Assembly: GCA_012064385.1 (NCBI GenBank)
Contig: QRDG01001852.1
Coordinates: 1-64,000 of the forward strand
Direction: 5' to 3'
DNA length: 64,000 nucleotides
Source of the DNA: Puccinellia tenuiflora
Lineage: Eukaryota; Streptophyta; Magnoliopsida; Poales; Poaceae
In this document: in pieces, positions 47,382 through 58,518 of the stretch
How the letters are laid out: the number at the start of each line of letters is the position of its first letter
Position numbering within the stretch: position 1 is the first letter of the stretch
Translations under genes and position numbers: made by a program
The notes under the pieces: model-generated
Seen by the model: only the letters and a program-made list of their open reading frames with translations
What the model was told of the DNA's origin: nothing
The model's database searches: none

Positions 47382-48907
47382 TGGGAGACCGAGAGGAACC
47401 AAGGACTCGTGAGAGTGGTACCTTGGGAACAGCCTCTCGAGAGCCATTAGTGTTTGAGGCTGGAGAAGAGGAGGAGTGACTCCTAGCTGAGGACTCCGCA
47501 GATATTGATGGCTGAGCAGCAGCAGAGGTAGTGTCAGCTTGTCTCGTGACGGGAGCCTCTGGAGAGGACTCGTCGTCGTCAATTTCTTCCACAATGGGAG
47601 CCTCCTGAGAGGACTCCTCTTCATCAGCATTTTCAGTTGGAGCCTCTGGCGAGGACTCCTCATCGGCAGCATCATTTTCAACGGGAGCCCCTTGGGAGGA
47701 CTCCTCATTAGCATCATCAGTGTCTTCTGCCACAGTAGTTTGATCTGTGGCAGGAGTCTCCTCCTCAACTTCCTCTTCAGCCTCAGCTTCAGCTTCAGCT
47801 TTGTTCTTAGTACCAGCTCCAGAGGCCGGCTTCCAGAAGGAGTCGGTGAGCTGCAGTAGAGTCAACAAAAGTGAGTCAGTAAGCAGTGCAAGTAAGGTCA
47901 AGGTAAAGACAAAGTAGAGAATGATACTTACATCGGGAGCTGGGTTGGTGGAGCAGAATGGCTGGAGCCCAAAATGGGCTTGGTCCTTCACCGGTTTCCC
48001 AGTCAACTTTTTGATAAGTCCACCAAGTTCGGGTCCATCGGATAATTGCTCCGTCACTCGGAGGTCATCACCAGCACATCTAGTATATGAGCATATCAAC
48101 CGAGTCCTAGGACTCAGTGGCTGGATTCTCCAGGTCGTCCAGCAGCGGACAAGATCCATATTTTCTAAGTTATGAAATAAGAGGGCCCGGATTCGAGTGA
48201 TCAGAGACTCGACTCTTGGCCGGGCGGCCTCTGGGCACCTAGGTTTCATCAGAGGAGTCGCCCAAAGGCGGTCCTCAGAGAACAAGGGAAGTTTGGTTTC
48301 ATTTGCAGGGGAGGTGTCCTTGCAATAGAAGAAGGTTTTTTGCCAATCCTTGATGCGATTGGGAAAGATTGGCTTCGGGAAGACAGAATTGAGGCGTCGT
48401 TGAAGAGCGACGGCGCCACATTGGAGAAGAGGGCCCCCGGAGGTCTCGGGCTGAGGGTTGCAGTAAAAGAGCTCAAGCCAGAGATTGATGTCGGGCTTAA
48501 TCTGGAGGTAATCCTCACAGAGAACGACGAAATTGGAAAGGGTGAGAATGGAATTAGGAGCCAGATCGTGAATCCGCAGCTCATAGAGTTCGAGGAGCTG
48601 GCGGAAGAAAAGATCGCCGGGGGGAGAAAATCCGCGGAACAGGTGCTCCACGAAGACAACTACTTCGCCCTTAGCAGGAGAGGGAACAACCTCATCCCCT
48701 GGGGCCCGAGCTTGAGCGCTAGAGGGAATCAAACCTGAGAGCCTATGAGTCTTCAATTGCTCCGCCGTGACCACAGATCCACCCCAATCGGCGGAAATCG
48801 ATCGCTTGGAAGAGGATTTTGCGGCGGCGGCGGCCGCGGCGGCGATGTCCACCGTCCTGCTCGACGAGGATGCCTTGGCCTTGGATGTGGTCTTTGCGCG
48901 CTTGGGT
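47355..48907 (-). pseudogene. antisense accessory ORF (aORF) of element H
   Basis: The minus-strand frame is open for 500 codons from ATG 48852, and the reading frame probably began a little upstream before truncation near 48907. It has a poly-Ala start, then the conserved domain at about residues 65-175 (HLFRGFSPPGDLFFRQLLEL, FVVLCEDYLQIKPDINLWL), a middle region to FCSTNPAPD, an intron (47851-47931), then Glu-rich repeats of the form EESSPEAP (four copies) and a Ser-rich end at the deletion joint. The coiled-coil half seen in B and D is gone. It has no internal stop, so it is the best-preserved aORF here. The function is unknown. Confidence 0.8.
47851..47931 (-). other. candidate 81-nt intron in the aORF of element H
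   Basis: On the minus strand the donor is GAT/GTAAGTATC (first base 47931) and the acceptor is TTGACTCTACTGCAG/CTC (last base 47851). It is divisible by three and stop-free, so it stays open when retained. Retention would add a hydrophobic Leu-rich stretch foreign to the surrounding polar protein. Confidence 0.8.
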
Positions 48908-48988
48908 CTTCAAACTCTCCCCACCTCTTTGTTTGAAGGCGAGGACTTCGGACTCGGGTGTCTCAACGGGAGGAAAAGAACTAGTCAT
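48908..48988 (-). pseudogene. gag of element G, N-terminal part
   Basis: The ATG at 48988 begins MTSSFPPVETPESEVLAF...GGESLK, the standard start of Athila-like gag proteins. It is cut here by H, and the rest lies at 44226-44952. Confidence 0.8.
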
Positions 48989-49153
48989 GAAGATAAGATA
49001 AATAACAAGACAGAAATAAAGACTACACTAATTTTTTTGGGTTTTAAAATTTTGAAACAGGAAAATAAACTAAACTAGATATAAAGCAAGCAAGACATAA
49101 AACAAAGTAAAGGGATTGGGAGTATGAGACTCCCCTTGCTGTAGCTCCAAAAA

Positions 49154-49170
49154 CCCCGGCAACAGCGCCA
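49154..49170 (-). promoter_or_regulatory. PBS of element G
   Basis: TGGCGCTGTTGCCGGGG on the minus strand, one base different from the PBS of C. It lies ten bases from the LTR. Confidence 0.85.
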
Positions 49171-49180
49171 GAAAAGAGCT

Positions 49181-50750
49181 TGCTGCTGTATTAAAATAAG
49201 TTGGGTGGTGCCCCAAACGAAGGCGGAATTGCAGCTAGTAGCAGCTTTCCCTCATTTAACGAACCGATGTTTATCGAACCAGTAGGACTTCTTTGGCGCT
49301 TGACCTTCAACAGATGTGGACCTGCACACACTCAACCAAAATACTTTGCCCCCAACGGCGGAAAGATTGTCAATCTTTCTGGTCTCGCAGAAAATAAAGC
49401 GGTTAATTGTATGATGAAATAGATAAAATATGAAAAGTGACCAGAGGACTAATGATAATTAAAAGCAAGTAAATGAGGTTGTAAACAATGTAAAAAGATG
49501 GACCGGGGGCCATGGGTTCACTAGTGGAGTCTCTCAAGTAAATAAAATATGCATGTGATGGGTGAACGAATTACAGCTGGGCAATTGACAAGATCATGAC
49601 ACAAACCCAATTTAGCTATGACAAAAAGGACATGATAATATTTATGGAGGCATCACGACAAGGAACAAAGACCGTTGAGTCCAACTGCGTCTTTGTCTAA
49701 AAAGTCCACCGTGGGATCGCTATCCAGCCTGTCACCCAACGGTATTAAGTTGCAAGCAATAGACAATTGCATTAAGTAAAGTGCATGAAGTAAGCTATAC
49801 TAATATCAAAAGAGACATTAACACCGCTGTTTTACCCTTAGTAGCAACAGCACACCCTCGCCCTTAGACGTTTCTGTCACTCGTGCCCAGGAACAAAAGG
49901 GGGCATGAACCCACTATCTAGCATAAATACCCTCTCTTGGAGATGCACATGATCACTTGGCCAAAGTAACTACGCACATCGGAGAGCATGCAAGAACATA
50001 AATTACTCATATAAGAATCATGCACAATCTGAACATAACTTCATAATCCATCGGATCCCAGCAAACACATCACATAGCATTACAATAATCGATCTTGATC
50101 ATGTTAGGCAGCTCACAAGATCATAAGACATGAAGCACAAGAGAGAGAGACTACCAACTAGCTACTGTCATGGACCCGTCGTCCAAGGTGAGACTACTCA
50201 CAAATCATCCCGGAGGAAGGCATGGCGATGAAGAGCCCTCCGAGATCGATCTCCCCTCCAGCAGAGTGCCGGGATCAGCTTCAGATTCGACCCCGAACTA
50301 GGGTTTTTGGTGATGGCGCGTCGGGGTCGAGTTTCTGGAAAATAATGGCCGCCTCGACGTTTTTAGGTTAAAAGGATTTTATAGGCGTAGGAGGGGCCGA
50401 GGAGGTGCCCCACGGGCAGGGGTGGGCCCCACCCGTGGGTGGCCCCCAGGCCGTGGCAGCTGGCCGCCCCTGGCCTATGGGTGGCCCCCGGGGCTGCCCT
50501 TTGATGTCCTGGTGCCTTCCGTCGCATAAAAAATCTTCGTAAATTTTCATCCAATTCCAAAAATATTTCCAGAAGTAAATTTTCTGAAATACAAAAACAG
50601 CAAAAACAGGGAACTGGGACTTGGCATCTTGTCAATAGGTTAGTCCGACAAAATGCATAAAAATGATATAAATGACAGTAAAAACATGTGACAATAACAT
50701 AAAACTAGCATGGATCACTCAAAAATTATAGATACGTTTGAGACGTATCA
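49181..50750 (-). repeat. 5' LTR of element G
   Basis: 1570 bp, TGATACGTCTCAAACG...CAGCAGCA in element orientation. TATA (minus) at 50377-50383. The TSD gtgtc follows. Confidence 0.92.
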
Positions 50751-50755
50751 GTGTC

Positions 50756-50955
50756 TTATCTCTCATGTGTTGTTTGATTTGATTCCTATTGATATCTCAC
50801 TTCATTTGTTGATGTGTTATGGAATCAATCATGTGTTGGTTTTGTTTTTTATATAACTTGGACAACCATTGTGTGTCACACTTTGGTGTGTCTTCTCTTT
50901 GGTTTACTTGGTGTTTTTGTCCAAACTGTATCTCGTTTGGTTCTTGAAAGAATTT
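50756..50955 (+). mobile_element. element F, second fragment
   Basis: T-rich non-coding sequence continuing from 40156 after excising G and one TSD. It ends at the joint with element I. Confidence 0.55.
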
Positions 50956-50971
50956 GTCAGGACAAGTCGAA

Positions 50972-53207
50972 ACTTGGCCGAGAAATATGAGCTCCTTCAG
51001 CCAAAACTCACATTTAGAGAACTTGGCATATAGACGGTGATCTCGAAGCTTGGTCAGGACAAGTCGAAGATGTTCAGCATGTTCGTCTTCGGTCTTGGAG
51101 TACACAAGGATGTCATCAATGTAGATGATGACGAACTTGTCGAGGTACTCGTGGAAGATGGAGTTCATCAGCCTCATGAATGTAGCCGGAGCATTCGTGA
51201 GGCCAAAGGACATGACGGTATACTCATATAGCCCATAGCGGGTAGTGAAGGCCGTCTTCGGAATATCCTCCTTTCGGATTTTTATTTGATGGTAGCCGGA
51301 CCTCAAATCCATCTTGGAGAACACCGTGGCACCAGCCAGTTGGTCGAACAAGTCGGTTATTCGAGGAATTGGATACTTGTTCTTGATGGTCACCGCATTA
51401 AGAGGGCGGTAGTCAACGACCAGACGAGGAACATTTGTATCCCTCTTCTTGACAAAGATAACCGGGCAGCCCCAAGGTGAGCTACTCGGTCGGATGAATT
51501 CTTTTTCTAGCAGCTCATCAAGTTGTTTCTTCAACTCAGCTAGCTCTTCCGTTGGCATACGGTAGGGCGTCTTGGAAACTGGGGCGGTTCCGGAACCAAC
51601 TCAATCACAAACTCCACGCTGCGATCGGGTGGCATGCCGGGCAATTCCTCCGGAAAGACATCAGGGAAGTCACACACCACAGCGACTTCAGACATATCAG
51701 GCGGGGTGATTCCTTCCAGGAAATAAAGACTGATCTCCGGTGAAAGAGGAGTGGCTGCAGAAGGAGTAGCAGAGGTTGGGGACCAATAACGCACTTCTCC
51801 ATACCTTGGGTGGATCACGGTGACAGTCTTGGCAGCACAATCCAGGTTGGCCTGATATTTCACTAGCCAATCCATGCCCAGAATAACATCGATACCCTCT
51901 GACCTCAGGGCTATCAATGAGAACGGAAAAGGGACTGACCCTATGGCTATTTGAACATCGGGAGATATCCAATTGGTACGCCAACTAGAGCCGGGTGTCT
52001 TGACCACTAACGGAGGATCCATCATCACAAACGGTATTTGATGGTTGTGTGCATATGATATGGATATGAACGAATGCGAAGCTCCAGAATCAAATAATAC
52101 TGAAGCTGGATATGTATTGATTCGAAGCATACCCATGAGAACTCCGGGGTCCTCCTCAACGCCTTCAGCCGAGACGTGGTTAAGGCGGCCACGGCTGACG
52201 GTGCTAGCCTTGGCGGCTGGGGTAGAGGGTGCTGGTGCAGGTGCTGAGGGAGCCGGTGCCTTCTGGGGACACTCCCTGGAGTAGTGCCCCGGCTGGCCAC
52301 AAGAGAAACAAGTGAGCCCCGGTGGTGCAGGTAGTCGAGGTCGAAAACCGCCTCCAGCCGCACCCAAGGTCGAAGTAGCTGGGCGAGGCGGAGGTGGCAG
52401 GTACCCGGTGGGCTTCGGCGCGAAGGGTGCCTTTGGCACGGCGCTGAAAGGCACGAAGACCTTGCGCTTCTTGCCCTCAGATGAGGAGGAGCTCTGGTGG
52501 TCGGTGGAAACTGGCCTCTTAGAAGCCTCTACCTCCTTCCTACCCTGCTCCATGGTGAGGGCCTGGTTGTAGAGCTCTTGGTAGGAGGTGAACTTGAAGG
52601 GTAGGAGCTCGTATCGCAGGCGAGGTGCGAGCCCCTTGCGGAAAAGGTATTGCTTGTCCTCATCATTAGTCACGTCCCGAGGGGCGTAACGGGAGAGGTG
52701 GTTGAACTCCCGTCCATAGGACTGGACGTCCATGCGTCCCTGGGTTAGGTCCAGGAACTCCCGCCTCTTGAGCTCGAGGATGGGCTTGGGGATGTACGCC
52801 GCACGGAAGGCGGTGCGGAACTCCTCCCAAGTGATAACATGGCCCGCGGCGACCATGGCCACGTGGCTCTCCCACCAGGAGCCGGCGGCTCCTTCCAGAA
52901 GGTAGGTGGCGAAGTTGACGTGTTCCGCCGCGGGAACGTGAAGAGCGGCAAACTTGCGCTCGATCGCCCGAAGCCAATCATCCGCATCAAGCGGCTCCTT
53001 AGCTTCGGAGAAAGTGGGAGGCTGGGACCGCAAGAACTGGTTGAGAGTGGTGCAGTCCGTGTTCCTCCTGGCCCCTTGCTGGACCAGCTGCTCGAGCAAC
53101 CGCTCATTGCGCAGACGGTTTTGTTCAATTGCCATCATAACCTCCGCCATCGAAGGGGGCGGTGGTGGATCAGGGCTGCTATGTTCCCCACGACGGGTAG
53201 GAGCCAT
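50972..53207 (-). pseudogene. gag-protease-partial reverse transcriptase of element I
   Basis: Start ATG 53207 (MAPTRRGEH), matching E. Gag domain, zinc knuckle CFSCGQPGHYSREC, protease LFDSGASHSFIS, then a one-base deletion near 51570 (frame ends in VPEPPQFPRRP). Reverse transcriptase continues in the next frame from about 51558 with IKNKYPIPRITDLFDQ and YIDDILVYSKT. It is cut after WLKELIFLGQV. Codons beyond that come from filler and flanking DNA. Confidence 0.9.
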
Positions 53208-53583
53208 TCTGAAGAATTGGAACAACGACAAGTTAGTATCCAATTCTGACAGACAAGAAAGATCATTGGTTGCTCCCATATATAGACATTTAAGAAGCAA
53301 TAAACACCAAAGACAGATTTCGACAACCACGGTGACATCACGTCCTCGTGGCGATATCAAACGGATATAACGGACTCGAGGTACAACTGGACAGTAAGAA
53401 CCCCAAACCCCGAGAACCTAAACACCGACACCAAGCATAAAACAAATAGAGGTAGAATCAGAGTAGAGCGAGTTGGATGAGGAGTAAAAAGAATCCTAAG
53501 AAGGTTTTTCACAACTCATTTTTAGGTTAAAAATAATTTTCACTAGACTCGACATCGACCAAAAGAAAGGGTCTCCTACAGGC

Positions 53584-53601
53584 AGTCCTGCTCTGATACC
53601 A
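53584..53601 (-). promoter_or_regulatory. PBS of element I
   Basis: The minus strand reads TGGTATCAGAGCAGGACT, complementary to the 3' end of initiator-Met tRNA by the usual plant consensus. Confidence 0.88.
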
Positions 53602-55723
53602 ACTTGTAACGCCCCGACCCCGAAATTATACAGAGAGGCTATGTAAGCAACACAACCATCAATGTATAAAACAAAGATCGAGACTTGTGGAACAGAACTG
53701 GCACAAAGCATGACTCTACGACACAAAACATTTATATAGCAACTCATATAACGAGGAGAATACAAATATTACAAGGCAAAAGGATCACAGATCCTACAAT
53801 TCAACAAGCGGAAGCGAAGTAGCGTTGTCTAATACAACAAGAAGCAAATTATGGCCTAAGAGGCCTACAGATAAACATCACCCAAGCCAGCTTGTTCCAC
53901 GGTCCCAAGCTGCCACCTGGGAACCCCAGACTAGTAGTCGACGTCAACGAAGAACCCACCTAGTCGCTCGGTGTCGTCCTCCTCTGAAATACAAATACAT
54001 AAAGGCAGCAAAGAGAGACTGAGTACGATGTACTCGCAAGTTTAGTAGGGCGATATAGGCCCAATGACTGACGGAGGCTCTAAAGCTGTTTTATGTATTT
54101 CTTTTGCATAAAGCTAATTTTAACATAACCGAAATATAAAGTGACACATGGCATTCGTCTACTCAGAATATTTTTATAAAGGGGTAAGAGAGTGACATTT
54201 TCATCTTCGGTTCTCGGCGAACCTACTTGCAACCATCACCACTCATCTCACACAAAGGCACTCCCTCGACTCACCCTCGAGGAAATGAACCTTTATCACA
54301 AGTTTATTATGCAACCTCTAGCTGCCATATCAATTAGGTTAACGTTGTCTATGATCTTATATCCGATACCAAGATTGTCCATAACCGTGGACACGGCTTT
54401 TCGAAAAGATTAAACCCTGCAGGGGTGTACTAATTTACCCATTGGTACCGTCCGGCTCACCTGAGTGGCCCTCTTCCGGGGAAGGCCGGCAAGCGGGCGC
54501 GGTTAAACCTTTACCTCACGTGAGAATATCCAAGAGTCATCTGTGGCCACAGGACAGGTTCAGCGCTCCCAGCGCCCTGCCCCATCGCCACGTCCTAAAC
54601 ACAAATCCTCATCAACATCATCGTTCCACTCACACGCAAATGGAAAACCGAACTAGAGGACCCTTGGATACGCCCGCACAAGTTATTCAGTTAGTAAGGC
54701 GCCCATACACCCACCAATGGCAGCACGCTCGTCTTGGTTCAAGAGGTAAAGAACTCGCACCTAGGGGCTAGAGTGAGGCAAAACACCATCCCCGATGGCA
54801 ACTCACCCCAACCATCTTAGCATTTTAATTAAGCATCTCCATTATCCACCATGCCCGAATCACTCCATCATCATCAACAATTACGGAAATAATAACGGAC
54901 ATAAAGCATTTACCTAATCATTGCTAAGCATGGATAAGCATATAACCAACAATTATAATTCGTATCCGGCCAACACATCAACACTAGGGTTCATAGGTAG
55001 GGATACATGTGATTGGCTCGGGGAAGAGACATGCATTAATAGGATTCTATATATTTACCAAAAAGACATTTGAACCGCATGCAATATTATGGTGGATAAA
55101 ATAAGTTTATAAAAACATAGGATGCTAGATGCCAAGAAGGTTAGGTTATCTCTTGCCTTGCTGCCCGGGCGTGAAGTACTGATCTTCGGGGTAACCCTCG
55201 ACTCCGGAATCTATCGATACCCAAAAGAAATACAAAGCACACATAAATCACACGATCACAAGGTGCAATGCGCAATCACATGATGACATGTCATATTGAT
55301 GCAAAGATATCAACATTTGATTGATATAACCAATTAAATGGAGTTCCAAATAATTAGTGCAATTATTTGGAAGCAACCCCATATTTACCTTAGTGACCAC
55401 AATTCTTTATAAATTATTGAACTATTAGATAAATGGTTCAAAATGCATGAACATGACATGAAAAGGTTAGGGTTTATCATTCCGATCATTTCGGTAATTT
55501 ACTTGTAATTTTCGGAGCACCGATGAAGTAAAGCAATTTAAAAGGTTATTTGGATTTATATCCTTTAACTAAGTAAAGATTTATATCAAAGGGCAAGTTG
55601 TTGTCATGGGGTGATACTAGCATATTTAGATAGCATTTGAAACACTGATCAGATTAGTATACCATTTGTAAGATTTAACGAAAAGAAGTCAAATTACAAA
55701 GTTCACAAGATTTCAGCTAGGTT

Positions 55724-55908
55724 CGGAATTCATCCGGATTGGGCCGGAATATTCCGGATGGTCCGGAATAATCCGGGCTCATTCCGAGCCAAATCCGAGG
55801 TGACCTCCAAAACTTTCTGTAAGGGTTTCGGAATTCGTCCGGAAAGGTCCGGAATTTTCCGAGTTACCCGGAATCGATCCGGAATAATCCGGGCGATTCC
55901 GGACGGCT
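55724..55908. repeat. tccgga palindrome cluster 1 in the LTR of I
   Basis: About a dozen copies of (t/c)ccgga(a/t) separated by 5-15 bases, including a diverged tandem copy of an about 90-bp unit. Confidence 0.75.
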
Positions 55909-56429
55909 CGATACTGGGCAGAAAAAGCACCGGCGGCGGCGGCTTCGCACGAAGAGCAAGCAACAGAGGGAGAGGGGGATCGGGAGAGGGTTAGCAAGCA
56001 CGCATGCCTCACCTTAAGCTGGTGAGTTGGGCTGGTGCGGAAGGGAGAGTCGAGGACGCCGGAATTCGGCCGGAGGAATGCGGCCGGTGAGGTAGTTGTC
56101 GAGGACGAAAACGTCGGGACCGAGCCACCCCGGCTCGATTCCTTGCTCCAGGAGGGGGAGGAGGTCTAGGCGGACGTGTTGGCGGCGGCCGTTCATCCCG
56201 GGGAGCTCCAACGGCGGCGAATCGACGGCGGTGGCGGCGGCACTACGGAGAGCTTCCTAGGGAGCTCGGGAGGGGGACGAGAGAGAGAGGGCAGAGGGGA
56301 AAAGGAGCAGGTGAGGTCGAGGGCGTCACGGCGTGCGGCATTGACCTCAAGGGGGGCCACGGCGTCGAGCGGCATGGGCAGGGGAGCAGGTGGCATCGGC
56401 GGCATGGCGCCAGTGTCCATCGTCACTGT

Positions 56430-56512
56430 GCTTCATCCGGAATTTTCCGGATGGGTCCGGAAAATTCCGACTGGCCCGGAATTGATCCGGAAAAATCCGG
56501 GTCATTCCGGAT
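56430..56512. repeat. tccgga palindrome cluster 2 in the LTR of I
   Basis: A direct, diverged copy of the start of cluster 1 (catccgga...ttccggatggg...cattccg), about 700 bp away. Confidence 0.75.
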
Positions 56513-56959
56513 GACCACAGTTTTGGCAGAAAAGCCAGAATTTGAAAGGGCTCCAGAACAATTCCAGAAAATATGCAAAAATTCTGGGAGCTTCTCCACA
56601 AGTTAAACTAGCTCAACATACATTTACCTGGCCTTTGAGCATCATGACGTGGCTTACCAATAACCAAGGCTAGGAGCCACAAGTGGAGTTTGAAGTTGAA
56701 AACAAATTGGAGGCCAAACATTTGGTTTCTTTGCAAAAGAGTGAACTTGTTGAACCACAAGTCCACCTGTTATGTGAAGGGTTGTACCAAGCTTGCATTT
56801 CAATTTTAGAGTTTGGGGAAGGTTGGGATTTCCTTTTAACCATGTTTTCCAATGTCATTTGTTAACACAAGCAATTTAAAGATATGCCGTGATGCGAACA
56901 TGTATGCAAAAAGGGGAAAAATTCTTCGTATTTTTCATTACCAAGTTAGGGATGTTACA

Positions 56960-58465
56960 TTCATAAGGAAGGTGTTCACCATGATATTATAGGAGTCAAG
57001 CTATGATGATTGTGAAAATCTCATCTTCTTCATCACCAATGTCATATCGGTAACAAGTATCTATCCCATGCATCCCTTTCTAGTTTTCAACCTTGTGTAG
57101 GTTGTTTCTTGGCATGAAAGCTTCTAAATATATGCAATGGTTGTGGTCTTGGCTGATTTCTTTCACTTGGTATATCTTTGTGATATTTGTGATGAATTTG
57201 CAAAAACCATTCCTTCAATTGGTATTCTTTCTTTGAGATACTCGTTGCCTTTCTCAAAGCATCTCCACTATCTCCCATTCCCTTGTGATATGTGTGATGT
57301 CTTTGATGTGTTTAAAGTTCATTTGTATACAAATGAGATAAATTTGAGCTATGTGCTATGCTTTTAAGCAATAATCTCTTTTGTATACTTATGACTTCCC
57401 TTTGGATACCTTTCTCTCATTCTTCATTAACCATTTTATATGTGCATGTTCTTTGTGGATGTAGATCATCAATGATTTGTGGATGAGAGAGGTCACCTTT
57501 TAATTGGTATCCTATTTCTTTTGAGTCACCTTGTTCATTATCTTTGATTCTTTGGTGACTTTGAAAAGAAAATTTCTCATGAGTGCTTGTCTTATTTCTA
57601 TTTGCATCTTTGCGCACTCAATTTTTTTTAACATCTTTGACTTCATACTTATCATGGTGAGCATGTTTATTTTTATTGGCTAAATGCTCTCACTAGCTTT
57701 TGGCATTTTCAATTGGTTTTAGTTTCCAATTGGTTTCCTTGAGCTTGTGAACATATTCTTTTAGGAAAAGATCTCCTTTGTATGTTGTGTGTGTCATTAC
57801 TTGATATACATTTTGTCTCACATTTGGTTAAGGCTATTTGTCTTATCACATTAATTGTCTTGTCACACACACATACTCTTGGTTGGGCCTAGATTGATTA
57901 AGGCTCAACCATATCTTTCGTACAAGTGCTATGATTTGCTTTAGTTTTTTGCACCCTCGCACTTGTTGTATGTTCTAGATGATTTTGGGGAGTGAGGATT
58001 CCATATTTGTGCACTCATCAATAGTGTATGAACGTTGGGGAGCTTCTCCATTTTTATTTAGAACTCTCTTTTCGGATCTTCTCGATTGCTTTTCTCCTTT
58101 GTGGAGATGCTTAGAATGAGTTCATCTTATTTGCAATCTTTGGATCCTCAATATAGTTTGATTTCCTAAAAATATTCATCATTGGATATGTGCATTTGAT
58201 TTCACTCATATCTTGAGAAATGCACACCTTTTTAGGAACTCATATTATATTGACCTTCTAAATTTTTCCTCCCATTTCGGCAATCGATGCCAATGGGGAG
58301 AAGTTTAGAGGGTTTAAGAGAATTTGAATTTATGCTTTTGTTTGGTTCTTAAGCATTTGCCTTTAATGCTCTTGCATCCTTGCTTGCTTGTCTTGCGAGG
58401 TTGCATTATGCATTATATAAGCCCTGTTAAAAGGGATTTTCATCAATTACCAAAATGGGGGAGAT
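56960..58465 (+). mobile_element. element F, third fragment with PPT
   Basis: T-rich sequence without credible ORFs, ending in the PPT aaaatgggggagat (58452-58465). The long non-coding interior suggests a large retrotransposon derivative. Confidence 0.65.
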
Positions 58466-58518
58466 TGAAAGTGCATGGTTGCCCCCATGTGTGGTTTTGG
58501 TAATTAATGAAAATATCT
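58466..58518 (+). repeat. truncated 3' LTR of element F
   Basis: It starts TGAAAGTGCATGG and matches the solo LTR K for about 50 bases (ccccatgtgtggttttggta), then diverges. Confidence 0.75.

Larger units (their letters stand above)
44953..48907 (+). mobile_element. element H: truncated Tat-like Ty3/gypsy inserted in gag of G
   Basis: The 5' LTR (44953-45511), PBS and gag are intact at the left. A direct joint near 47355 leads to the antisense ORF, and the element stops near 48907 with no PPT or 3' LTR. The 5-mer ccaag precedes the LTR. On the right, G's gag resumes about four bases late (the expected catc is absent), so a deletion took H's right end and a few host bases. Pol is completely missing. 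Confidence 0.85.
40157..50750 (-). mobile_element. element G: Athila-like gag-only element, nested in F and split by H
   Basis: LTRs 40157-41723 (3') and 49181-50750 (5'), perfect TSD gtgtc (40152-40156 and 50751-50755), minus-strand PBS TGGCGCTGTTGCCGGGG (49154-49170), and a PPT against the 3' LTR. Without H it would be about 6.6 kb. It encodes only gag. The gag frame ends within 15 bases of the gcgctt/ggaggcaaccc block, with no protease, reverse transcriptase or integrase between. It therefore depends on enzymes supplied elsewhere. Confidence 0.92.
50956..56959 (-). mobile_element. element I: truncated Tekay-type chromovirus
   Basis: It keeps the 5' LTR (53605-56959), the PBS TGGTATCAGAGCAGGACTGCC (minus, about 53581-53601), gag, protease and about half of reverse transcriptase. 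RNase H, integrase, chromodomain and the 3' LTR are deleted. It is the same lineage as E but a different family, with alignable gag-pol and largely different LTR. Confidence 0.9.
53605..56959 (-). repeat. 5' LTR of element I
   Basis: TGTAACATCCC...GTTACAAG side ends, about 3355 bp. It shares short conserved tracts with the E LTR (for example near 53850-54800) but differs elsewhere. It holds two clusters of tccgga motifs. Confidence 0.85.

Noticed and set aside
48908..49140. A 3' LTR for element H at its right end
   Set aside because: No TGATGGGGG-type LTR or PPT is present. The sequence is already the gag start and leader of G.
53850..54770. Possible host exon in conserved part of chromovirus LTR I
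   Set aside because: The conservation is with the E LTR (about 17930-18870), so it is shared LTR sequence rather than a gene.
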